This document shows positions 1 through 4,945 of a stretch of DNA of 7,490 nucleotides, piece after piece. The notes under the pieces are model-generated. The model was not told the origin of the DNA, ran no database searches, and saw only the letters and a list, made by a program, of their open reading frames with translations. Source of the stretch: JAXDJJ01 sp034665745 (lineage in GTDB: Bacteria > Actinomycetota > CADDZG01 > WHSQ01); the NCBI GenBank assembly GCA_034665745.1, contig JAXDJJ010000076.1:1-7490 (forward strand), given 5' to 3'. A program made the translations under genes and the position numbers. Numbering within the stretch: position 1 is the stretch's first letter; each line of letters starts with the position of its first letter.

Positions 1-510
1 ACGTTCGAGAAGGTGATGCCGGCGGCGGGAGCGCCCGAGGACATCACGACGTATCCCACCGATGCCGATGACCTGTACGCGTTCCTGACCGACAAGGCAG
101 ATGCGGCGACACAATGTCCTGAGGCGAAGTCGGGTGAGTCGGTCGAGTGCCCGCCGCAGGGCGACCCCGATATGTACGTGTTCACCGCCGCATCCGATCT
201 TCTGCTGAACCACCCGGATGCGTCGCCGAGGTTGCGATCGGCCCTGTTCGAGGTCATGTCGAGGGTGCCCGGCACCCAGCTCGATCCCGATGCAACCGAC
301 CCGAGTGGCCGTGAAGGGACCTCGGTTTCGGTCGCGGTTGGCGAGGACGGGGGCCGGAGCCAGCGCCACGAGATGTATTTCGACCCGAAGTCCGCAGAGG
401 TTCTGGGATTCCGAGACGTCTTCTTGGAAACAGATGGCAGCGAGGTGACCTACGCCTACTCCGTGCTGCTCAAGTCCGGAGTTGTCGACATATCCGGCCA
501 GCGCCCGTAA
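1..510 (+). CDS. CU044_5270-like protein, C-terminal part (5' end outside window)
   Basis: The reading frame is open from base 1 (T-F-E-K-V-M...) to the TAA at 508-510, so the true start lies upstream; the GTG at 13 has no convincing ribosome site and is probably internal. The visible ~169 residues look like the C-terminal half of the actinobacterial CU044_5270 family. A 'PTDADDLYAFL' segment is followed by a helical stretch with 'LRSALFEVMSRVPG', then 'EMYFDPKSAEVLGF', and the end is 'GVVDISGQRP'. These are the order and motifs I know from that family. Members are often encoded next to an ECF-type sigma factor and have an N-terminal membrane helix, but neither is visible here, and the biochemical role of the family is unknown. 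A strong hairpin follows 12 bases after the stop, so this is probably the last gene of its transcript. The family call is from recall of motifs, not from a search. Confidence 0.72.
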   Translation, partial: TFEKVMPAAGAPEDITTYPTDADDLYAFLTDKADAATQCPEAKSGESVECPPQGDPDMYVFTAASDLLLNHPDASPRLRSALFEVMSRVPGTQLDPDATDPSGREGTSVSVAVGEDGGRSQRHEMYFDPKSAEVLGFRDVFLETDGSEVTYAYSVLLKSGVVDISGQRP

Positions 511-522
511 CGAAGAGTTGAA

Positions 523-548
523 GGGGAGGAGCCTTCGGGCTCCTCCCC
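523..548 (+). terminator. Hairpin with UUCG tetraloop after the first gene
   Basis: An 11-bp perfect stem (523-533 with 538-548) closes a C-UUCG-G tetraloop, an exceptionally stable RNA loop. It begins 12 bases after the TAA of the first gene, where an intrinsic terminator is expected. No U-tract follows (the next bases are GATCTCGGG), so it may terminate inefficiently, act with Rho, or protect the 3' end. Its right arm also contains CCTCCCC, which can pair elsewhere in this leader (see 541-561). Confidence 0.7.
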
Positions 549-561
549 GATCTCGGGAGGA
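541..561 (+). other. Alternative hairpin competing with the upstream terminator stem
   Basis: TCCTCCC at 541-547 is complementary to GGGAGGA at 555-561 over 7 bp, with a 7-base loop. The 541-547 bases are also the right arm of the 523-548 hairpin, so the two structures exclude each other. The same CCTCCC could pair with the GGGAGG ribosome site at 603-608. The 11-bp UUCG hairpin is much stronger and should win in any transcript containing both arms. In GC-rich DNA this may be chance, so it is recorded as a possible structure only. Confidence 0.2.
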
Positions 562-602
562 ACCGGTCGGGGCGACCCCGAAGTCTTGGAGGTCGACTGA
601 TT

Positions 603-608
603 GGGAGG
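603..608 (+). promoter_or_regulatory. Shine-Dalgarno site that fixes the LVIVD gene start
   Basis: GGGAGG lies 5 bases before the GTG at 614. It selects this start over in-frame codons further upstream, and the protein from 614 begins directly with a signal peptide. Confidence 0.7.
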
Positions 609-613
609 TCTCC

Positions 614-1753
614 GTGAGGAAGTTCGCGACGCTTGTGCTCGGCCTTTGTCTTCTTGGTCTCTCCGTGCCTGCTGCGGTCAGTTCACCGGACCCTGGGCCT
701 GTCCCTGACGGATTTGGTTCGGACAACGTCGAGTACATCAAGTTGGTCAGTGACGAGCAGCTTCATGGCATCGGCGCCCGACTTCTCGACCACTATCTCT
801 ACGTCACGAGCGTCAAGACCCTCACGATCTACGACGTAAAGAAGCCGACCGACCCCAAACTCTTGGGCCGCATCCCGATCGGTGGCTGGGAGAACGAAGA
901 TGTCGCTACCAACGGGAACGTCCTTATCTTTGCGGACACCCGTCCCAACATCTTGCGCGTATTCAACGTCGAGGACAAGACGAACCCGATCGAGATTGCC
1001 GACCTATCCGACGCAGCCAGTCACACGATGGAGTGCGTCTTCGATTGCAAGTGGCTTTACGGATCGACCGGGTTGATCGTCGACCTGCGCGACCCGGCGA
1101 ACCCCGTGCTTCAGAAAGAGAAGTGGACGGACGGCACCATGTTCGAGACCTCTTCCTACCCTTCGCATGACCTACTGGAGCTGAAGCCCGGCCTCCTGTT
1201 GACGTCATCCAATCCGATGCTGTTGCTGGACGCGCGCAAAGACATCCTGCATCCCAAGATCGTCGCGCAGGGCGATCCCGGTGACACGAGCTTCATCCAC
1301 TCCGCCCAGTGGCCTCAGCAGGGAACCGACAAGATCATGATGTCGGCCGGAGAGACGAACGCCACTCCACGATGCGAGATCGGGAGTGCCGCATTCGTGA
1401 CGTGGGACGCCTCACGGTGGCAGCAGACGCACACGTTCAAGACGATCGACAGCTACACGTTGAAGAATGGAACCGTCACCGACGGCAACCCAGCGGTCAA
1501 CGGCATGGGCTGTTCCACGCACTGGTTTCAGAACAACCCAAGGTTCAAGAACGGTGGAGTCGTCGCCCTGGGGGCTTACGACCACGGCACCCGCTTCTTG
1601 AGGATCGGCCCGGACGGGAAGATCGAAGAAGCCGGGCACTTCATGCCACTGGCTGCTCAGACATCGGCCGTGTACTGGATCACAGACCGCATCGTCTACT
1701 CGATCGACTACACCCGGGGCATCGACATCCTGAAGTACACAGGGGACCTCTAG
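614..1753 (+). CDS. Secreted LVIVD-repeat beta-propeller protein
   Basis: From the GTG at 614 the product is 379 residues. It starts M-R-K followed by a hydrophobic stretch (about 4-22) and an A/S-rich region near 20-24 that fits signal peptidase cleavage, so the protein is probably exported. The body consists of propeller-like repeats of the LVIVD type: a short beta strand, then 'YLYVTSVKTLTIYDVKKPTDP' near 61-81, 'GNVLIFAD...LRVFNVEDKTNP' near 101-125, 'WLYGSTGLIVDLRDPANP' near 147-164, and a last one near 355-375. Blade edges carry histidines at 137, 185, 229, 303 and 324. C141 and C145 form a C-x3-C pair, with further cysteines at 254 and 300. LVIVD proteins are surface or periplasmic propellers with no agreed function, and no catalytic assignment is made. 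The gene stands alone, 103 bases after the previous stop, and converges on the acetyltransferase gene with 16 bases between the stops and no clear terminator. Confidence 0.85.
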   Translation: MRKFATLVLGLCLLGLSVPAAVSSPDPGPVPDGFGSDNVEYIKLVSDEQLHGIGARLLDHYLYVTSVKTLTIYDVKKPTDPKLLGRIPIGGWENEDVATNGNVLIFADTRPNILRVFNVEDKTNPIEIADLSDAASHTMECVFDCKWLYGSTGLIVDLRDPANPVLQKEKWTDGTMFETSSYPSHDLLELKPGLLLTSSNPMLLLDARKDILHPKIVAQGDPGDTSFIHSAQWPQQGTDKIMMSAGETNATPRCEIGSAAFVTWDASRWQQTHTFKTIDSYTLKNGTVTDGNPAVNGMGCSTHWFQNNPRFKNGGVVALGAYDHGTRFLRIGPDGKIEEAGHFMPLAAQTSAVYWITDRIVYSIDYTRGIDILKYTGDL

Positions 1754-1769
1754 GAAGCACAAAAGAGCC

Positions 1770-2216
1770 TCAAGCCGTCCATTCGTAGAGGACGTCGGGC
1801 TCGTTCTCCTCGTTGTCCTGACCGAACGCGATCGCCTTGAATCCGTGACGTTCGTAGAAGCGCCGCGCTCCTTCGTTACGCGCGAACGTGTACAGCTGCA
1901 GCCGCGTTGGGCTTAGTTGACGGGCTCGCTCGAGTAATGCGGTTCCCACCTCGATCCCCTGGTGATCGGGGTGGACGTACATCTGTTCCAAACTTTCTCC
2001 ATCCAGCGAGAAGAAGCCGACGACTTCATCGCCAATCTCAGCTACCCAGACGTTCGTATCGGGTATAACCACATCTCGGATCCAGGCTCGCACTTGGTCG
2101 TCGGTGTGAACCTTCGGGATCTCGGAGAGCGCGTCGTCCCACGCGGCAAGGAAGACATCGCTGATCGCGCCGGCGTCCCGGGATGCGGCGGGGCGAAGTG
2201 AGAGGTTGCCACTCAT
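1770..2216 (-). CDS. GNAT-family N-acetyltransferase
   Basis: This 148-residue protein is the usual length for a single GNAT domain, which transfers an acetyl group from acetyl-CoA to an amine; the substrate cannot be told. The N-terminal strand is 'LSLRPAASRDAGAISDVF'. The central strands 'VWVAEIGDEVVGFFSL' lead into 'LEQMYVHPDHQGIEVGTALL' at 76-95, the acetyl-CoA-binding motif A. 'LYTFARNEGARRFYERHGF' at 108-126 is the motif B region with the usual N-x-x-A-x-x-F-Y-x-x-x-G-F pattern. One oddity: the pyrophosphate loop usually reads Q/R-x-x-G-x-G/A, but here the first glycine is Glu89 (codon GAG, one base from GGG). The ATG at 2216 has no Shine-Dalgarno site but has a TATGTT hexamer 7 bases upstream, suggesting a leaderless mRNA. 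The gene is divergent from the hydrolase gene, 18 bp away. Fold call is firm; specific function is unknown. Confidence 0.88.
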   Translation of the reverse strand: MSGNLSLRPAASRDAGAISDVFLAAWDDALSEIPKVHTDDQVRAWIRDVVIPDTNVWVAEIGDEVVGFFSLDGESLEQMYVHPDHQGIEVGTALLERARQLSPTRLQLYTFARNEGARRFYERHGFKAIAFGQDNEENEPDVLYEWTA

Positions 2217-2223
2217 CTAGGCG

Positions 2224-2229
2224 AACATA
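2224..2229 (-). promoter_or_regulatory. Candidate -10 hexamer of the acetyltransferase gene
   Basis: Read on the minus strand the bases are TATGTT, fitting TANNNT, and they end 7 bases before the ATG at 2216. That spacing puts the transcription start on or next to the A of the ATG, as in leaderless actinobacterial genes. No good -35 element is visible. The whole divergent gap is 18 bp (2217-2234), so any promoter for the hydrolase gene must share or overlap these bases. On the plus strand GAACAT (2223-2228) sits at the corresponding place but lacks the first T. Confidence 0.4.
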
Positions 2230-2234
2230 GCCGT

Positions 2235-2921
2235 ATGGCTACCTACGTTCTGATCCATGGAGCTGCAAGCGATTCCTGGTACTGGCATCGACTGATCCCA
2301 GAACTGCAGGCACGAGGCCACGACGTTGTCGCGCCGGACCTTCCGTGCGACGACGATTCTGCGACGTTCACGGATTACGCCGACACCGTTGTGAGCGCGA
2401 TCGGAGACCGGCGTGAACTGATCGTGGTCGCGCAATCGATGGGAGGTTTCACCGCACCTCTCGTTTGCGACCGTGTCCCCGTCGATCTTCTCGTGCTGGT
2501 GAACGCGATGGTTCCGGCCCCCGGGGAGTCGGGCGGGGAGTGGTGGCAGAACACCGGTCACGCGGAGGCGTTCCAGAAGAAGGCACTCGAGGATGGAAGG
2601 GATCCGGCTGCCGACTTCGATCCCGAGGTCGTGTTCTTCCACGACGTGCCGAAAGATGTGACTGCTCACGCGATGGACGTTGGGGCCAAGACGCAGTCTG
2701 CGAAACCCTTCGAGGCACCGTGGCCCCTTGCCGCGTGGCCGAACGTCCCGACGAAACTCATAGCGGCCCGCGACGACAGATTCTTCCCGGCCCCCTTCCA
2801 ACGCCGCATCGCCAAGGAACGCCTCGGGATCGACCCCATTGAGATCGACGGGGGACACCTCGTAGCCCTAAGCCGCCCACACGAGCTCGCGAATCTCCTG
2901 GAGGACCTCCTAGCCATTTGA
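2235..2921 (+). CDS. Alpha/beta hydrolase (EstC/hydroxynitrile-lyase-like subgroup)
   Basis: The 228-residue protein matches a short, cap-poor alpha/beta hydrolase. It begins 'MATYVLIHGAASDSWYWHRL', with the oxyanion-region His-Gly at 8-9, then 'LQARGHDVVAPDLPCDD'. The nucleophile elbow is 'VAQSMGG' with Ser68; the first elbow glycine is Ala, a variant tolerated in this subgroup. The acid is probably Asp181 in 'ARDDRFFP' (Asp180 is adjacent), and the catalytic histidine is His208 in 'IDGGHLVAL'. A full Ser-Asp-His triad is therefore present and an active cytoplasmic esterase or similar hydrolase is likely; the substrate is unknown. The start is secure because the first beta strand begins at residue 2. 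No Shine-Dalgarno site precedes the ATG, so the mRNA may be leaderless. Thirty bases downstream begins arsR, which has its own promoter overlapping this stop codon. Read-through into arsR is possible, but co-regulation is not shown. Confidence 0.9.
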   Translation: MATYVLIHGAASDSWYWHRLIPELQARGHDVVAPDLPCDDDSATFTDYADTVVSAIGDRRELIVVAQSMGGFTAPLVCDRVPVDLLVLVNAMVPAPGESGGEWWQNTGHAEAFQKKALEDGRDPAADFDPEVVFFHDVPKDVTAHAMDVGAKTQSAKPFEAPWPLAAWPNVPTKLIAARDDRFFPAPFQRRIAKERLGIDPIEIDGGHLVALSRPHELANLLEDLLAI

Positions 2922-2945
2922 CGTATGCCGATATGGTTATACGAT
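2918..2945 (+). promoter_or_regulatory. Promoter of the arsR-SRPBCC operon
   Basis: TTGACG (2918-2923, five of six matches to TTGACA) is followed by a 16-base spacer and TACGAT (2940-2945, fits TANNNT). The -35 overlaps the hydrolase stop codon TGA (2919-2921). The -10 ends 6 bases before the ATG at 2952, so transcription would start at or very near the start codon, giving a leaderless arsR mRNA. This is the best-formed promoter in the window. Confidence 0.62.
2922..2943 (+). promoter_or_regulatory. Imperfect palindrome, candidate ArsR operator
   Basis: CGTAT (2922-2926) and ATACG (2939-2943) form an inverted repeat centred between 2932 and 2933; 8 of the 11 symmetric base pairs match, including the central ATAT. 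It fills the spacer between the -35 and -10 of the arsR promoter. ArsR-type winged-helix dimers bind such palindromes and block RNA polymerase, so autorepression is the natural reading. This is inferred from position and symmetry. Confidence 0.45.
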
Positions 2946-2951
2946 GCCCCC

Positions 2952-3305
2952 ATGGCACGAGCAGCTACGACCGCAGATGCGTTCAACGCAGTGGCCGAGC
3001 CCCGGAGGCGGCAGATCCTTGATGTCCTGACCGGGGGCGAGAGGGCCGTCAACGATCTCGTGGTGCGCCTCGGCGTGTCGCAGCCGCTCGTGTCCAAGCA
3101 CCTCCGGGTGCTTCGTGAGGTTGGTCTCGTAGACGTGCGAGACGAAGGGAAGCAACGGATCTACCGGCTGAACGGTCGGGGCTTGAAGCCGATCCATGAC
3201 TGGGTCAAGGACTACGAGCGGTCGTGGAACGAGCGGTTCGACGCACTAGATGAAGTGTTAGAGGAACTGAAAGAGGAGGAAAGAGATGGTGGCAGTGACA
3301 AGTAG
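2952..3305 (+). CDS. ArsR-family winged-helix repressor without a metal site
   Basis: From the ATG at 2952 the protein has 117 residues. 'DAFNAVAEPRRRQILDVL' at 9-26 is the typical first helix pair of ArsR proteins. 'VNDLVVRLGVSQPLVSKHLRVLREVGLV' spans 33-60 as helix-turn-helix with its recognition helix, and 'DVRDEGKQRIYRL' at 61-73 is the beta wing. The tail after about 85 is charged and helical, fitting a dimer interface. There are no cysteines, so the metal-sensing C-x-C motif of true arsenic or cadmium sensors is absent. It belongs with the ArsR repressors paired with SRPBCC proteins. An in-frame ATG at 2925 would add nine residues, but the 2952 start is preferred: the family starts here and a promoter -10 lies at 2940-2945. 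The gene overlaps the following one by 20 nt, so translation is probably coupled. It may repress its own operon through the palindrome at 2922-2943; its inducer is unknown. Confidence 0.9.
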   Translation: MARAATTADAFNAVAEPRRRQILDVLTGGERAVNDLVVRLGVSQPLVSKHLRVLREVGLVDVRDEGKQRIYRLNGRGLKPIHDWVKDYERSWNERFDALDEVLEELKEEERDGGSDK

Positions 3306-3795
3306 TGGCACGGCAGTGATCACCCTTCCGGCCGATGATCAGATCCTGATCACGCGCGAGTTCGACGCACCCAAGCACCTGGTCTACAAGGCGTTGACGA
3401 CACCCGAGCTCGTCAAGCGCTGGTGGTCGGCCAAGCGCGGGGCAGTCACGGTTGCAGAGATCGACCTTCGGGTCGGCGGCAAGTGGCGCTACGCGATGAC
3501 GACCGAGGATGGGTTCGAGGTCGCGTTCCACGGTGAGTATCGCGAGATCGACCCGGACGGGCGGATGGTGACGACCGAGGTCTACGAGATGCCCGGAGTG
3601 GATCCTGCCGACGCTGATGCGAACGCAACGGTTAACACGGCAACCCTGACGGAGACGGATGGACGCACCACCCTCACGGTCCTGATCGAGTGCCCGAGCG
3701 CGCTGGTCCGGAACGCGATCATGGAGTCGGGGATGGAAGCTGGCTTGCAGGACGCCTACGACCTGCTCGAAGAGGTCGCGGTCTCGCTCTCGTAA
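3286..3795 (+). CDS. SRPBCC / AHSA1-domain protein
   Basis: A 169-residue START-like helix-grip protein of the AHSA1 (Aha1 C-terminal-like) group. 'ILITREFDAPKHLVYKALTTPELVKRWW' covers 20-47 and is the hallmark first strand plus helix ending in a W-W pair; 'DLRVGGKWRYAM' at 60-71 is the second conserved block, and 'TLTETDGRTTLTVLIEC' is a late strand. The C-terminal helix 'NAIMESGMEAGLQDAYDLLEEV' lines the hydrophobic cavity in this fold. Members bind small hydrophobic ligands; very few have known ligands and none can be named here. The ATG at 3286 is preceded by AGGAGGA at 3274-3280 (5-base spacing), and the gene starts inside the last codons of arsR. The pair is a common two-gene module in which the repressor controls its partner. 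The operon ends at the hairpin at 3815-3841. The first ~18 residues look flexible and are not part of the fold. Confidence 0.9.
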   Translation: MVAVTSSGTAVITLPADDQILITREFDAPKHLVYKALTTPELVKRWWSAKRGAVTVAEIDLRVGGKWRYAMTTEDGFEVAFHGEYREIDPDGRMVTTEVYEMPGVDPADADANATVNTATLTETDGRTTLTVLIECPSALVRNAIMESGMEAGLQDAYDLLEEVAVSLS

Positions 3796-3814
3796 CTACC
3801 GGGAGTTGTAACGA

Positions 3815-3841
3815 AAAAGGGGGGCCGCAAGGCCCCCTTTT
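3815..3841. terminator. Bidirectional intrinsic terminator with GCAA loop
   Basis: A 7-bp GC stem (3820-3826 with 3831-3837) closes a GCAA (GNRA) tetraloop. A-rich bases flank it on the left (3814-3818) and TTTT on the right (3838-3841), which extend the stem and supply a short U-tract in either direction. It lies between the convergent stops of the SRPBCC gene (3795) and the secreted-protein gene (3854) and can serve both. Confidence 0.85.
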
Positions 3842-3853
3842 GGTTCCTCGGAT

Positions 3854-4360
3854 CTAGAGGGAGTAGGGCTTCAACTCGAAGTGAGCAGTGATGGGATCGC
3901 TGCCACCCACGGGAGAGGTTGGCGAGCCGAAGTTGTGGATCAGGATGAAAGCCGTGCCCTTGGCCATGAAGGTGCTCTCATCGACGTTCCCGGATTGTGC
4001 CGCGATCGTGACGCCGCACGACTCGTCGAACAGGAACATGTCGAGGTCGTAACCGGCCGACCCGCCCGAGCCGAACGACTCGATCAATGCATCGACGTTC
4101 TTGTACTCGTCGGGAACCGCCCAGACGTAAGCGTCGAAGCCGTTGGTGGTGGGGATCGCACAGGTGTTCAGGAACTCCTGCGGGGTGATCCCAACGAGCG
4201 TGCCGCTCGTGCCGTACTGAACCGAGTGGCCCAGCTCGATCGACACTTCTTCGCTCTTGTAGGGCTTAGGACCCTTCGGCTTCTTCTTGGCCGCGCTGGC
4301 CATGCCGGCAACAGATGTCGTCAAGGCGAGGGCCAACAGGAGTGCCAAGGTCTTCTTCAT
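3854..4360 (-). CDS. Secreted protein, PPC-like beta-sandwich, function unknown
   Basis: The 168-residue product has a clear signal peptide: M-K-K, a leucine/alanine core at 5-18 and 'ASA' at 21-23 before a lysine-rich stretch (AKKKPKGPKPYK), with cleavage likely after residue 23. No lipobox or membrane anchor follows. The mature part has two cysteines (C67 and C115) that could form a disulfide. The second half, 'YDLDMFLFDESCGVTIAAQS' at 104-123 followed by 'FMAKGTAFILIHNF', resembles bacterial pre-peptidase C-terminal (PPC) domains: a 'DLDMFLFD' strand, then a paired strand describing a side chain-rich turn. PPC domains are usually appendages of secreted proteases, but here the domain stands alone, so its role is unknown. 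The ATG at 4360 has only a weak ribosome site (GAAG), which lowers confidence in the exact start, although the signal peptide supports it. The gene shares the 3815-3841 terminator. Confidence 0.72.
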   Translation of the reverse strand: MKKTLALLLALALTTSVAGMASAAKKKPKGPKPYKSEEVSIELGHSVQYGTSGTLVGITPQEFLNTCAIPTTNGFDAYVWAVPDEYKNVDALIESFGSGGSAGYDLDMFLFDESCGVTIAAQSGNVDESTFMAKGTAFILIHNFGSPTSPVGGSDPITAHFELKPYSL

Positions 4361-4503
4361 CTAGCTTCGATTTCGCCACGCCGCCGGGTTCTCCTGCGCG
4401 GATACAAGGCAGGAACCCCTTGCGGCGCCGGGACCTCTTCTGTCACGCTCCTGGACTACAGGCCCATGGGTCAACCTGGGCCGGACGACCGAGGAGGTAA
4501 GAG
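4361..4503. other. Divergent intergenic region with two inverted repeats
   Basis: This 143-bp gap, the longest in the window, separates the secreted-protein gene (minus) from the VOC gene (plus) and should hold both promoters, but no well-formed -35/-10 pair is visible on either strand. Two structures stand out. GGGTT-CT-CCTGC (4386-4397) pairs with GCAGG-AACCC (4409-4418): 10 bp with a 2-base bulge and an 11-base loop. GGCCCA (4461-4466) and TGGGCC (4477-4482) form a 6-bp inverted repeat with a 10-base spacer just before the VOC ribosome site. Either could be a regulator site or a leader hairpin; neither is proven. Confidence 0.35.
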
Positions 4504-4899
4504 ATGGCGGGATTCCCAGGTCTCACGCACGTCGCGGTGACCGTGAGCAACCTCGAGAAGAGCAGAGAGTTCTACGACCGCTTGTTCGGTGCCGAGCCCG
4601 TTCTCGATGAGGACACCGGGACCTTCCATCACGCGGTCTACGCGTTGGAAGGCGGATCTCTGTTCGGTCTTCACACGCACCCGACGGCGAACGAGCACCC
4701 CGAGTTCAGCGAATTCCGTTCCGGTCTAGATCACGCTGCGTTCGGAGTCGCGAGCAGGACCGAGCTCGAGAAGTGGGCCACCCGCCTCGACGAGCTGGGA
4801 ATCAGCCACGGCGGCATCGTCGACGCGCACTACGGCTCGGGCGTGTCCTTCCGGGACCCCGACAACATCGCCCTGGAGATCTTCGCCCCGCCTTCGTAA
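4504..4899 (+). CDS. VOC-superfamily (glyoxalase/dioxygenase fold) protein
   Basis: The 131-residue length suits two beta-alpha-beta-beta-beta modules. Module 1 opens 'LTHVAVTVSNLEKSREFYDRLFG' (7-29). Module 2 opens 'LDHAAFGVASRTELEKWATRL' (75-95) and ends 'VSFRDPDNIALEIFAPP' (114-130), the standard closing strand. The four metal positions expected for the fold are all filled: His9, a histidine near 57-59 (LHTHP), His77 and Glu125. A metal-dependent lyase, dioxygenase or isomerase is therefore plausible, though some VOC proteins only bind and sequester drugs. The substrate cannot be deduced. The ATG is preceded by a near-perfect GAGGAGGT site (4491-4498, 5-base spacing), so translation should be strong. 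The gene is a single unit, divergent from the secreted-protein gene and convergent with the DUF2269 gene, with 22 bases between stops. Confidence 0.88.
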   Translation: MAGFPGLTHVAVTVSNLEKSREFYDRLFGAEPVLDEDTGTFHHAVYALEGGSLFGLHTHPTANEHPEFSEFRSGLDHAAFGVASRTELEKWATRLDELGISHGGIVDAHYGSGVSFRDPDNIALEIFAPPS

Positions 4900-4907
4900 C
4901 CATGATC

Positions 4908-4945
4908 GGCGCGCTAAAGGTCTAGAAGAAACCTTCCGGCGCGCC
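4908..4945. terminator. Hairpin spanning two convergent gene ends
   Basis: GGCGCGC (4908-4914) pairs with GCGCGCC (4939-4945), and inside it AAGGT (4917-4921) pairs with ACCTT (4931-4935), giving 12 bp with a small 2x3 internal loop and a 9-base apical loop. It starts 9 bases after the VOC stop and covers the last codons of the opposing DUF2269 gene. No U-tract follows on either strand, so termination is possible but unproven. Confidence 0.35.

Noticed and set aside
482..613. Upstream extension of the LVIVD reading frame by 44 codons
   Set aside because: It would overlap the previous gene and encode the strong UUCG hairpin. The extra residues are arginine- and proline-rich and precede a clean signal peptide, and the Shine-Dalgarno site at 603-608 points to 614.
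2418..2460. Nucleophile elbow A-Q-S-M-G instead of G-x-S-x-G in the hydrolase
   Set aside because: Alanine at the first position is a common variant in this subgroup and the triad is intact, so it is noted but not treated as unusual.
2217..2858. 213-codon open frame antisense to the hydrolase gene
   Set aside because: It mirrors the hydrolase codons, its residues are arginine- and histidine-rich with no motif, and the hydrolase on the other strand has a full catalytic triad.
2925..2951. Longer arsR start at the ATG at 2925
   Set aside because: It adds nine residues outside the family's usual start, has no ribosome site, and the -10 hexamer at 2940-2945 would lie inside the coding region.
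2952..3795. arsR-SRPBCC as a new two-gene system
   Set aside because: This pairing is already widespread and described in annotations; only its promoter/operator layout was kept as a finding.
3881..4540. 219-codon plus-strand frame across the secreted-protein gene and VOC start
   Set aside because: It is antisense to a gene with a good signal peptide, has no ribosome site and overlaps the real VOC start in another frame.
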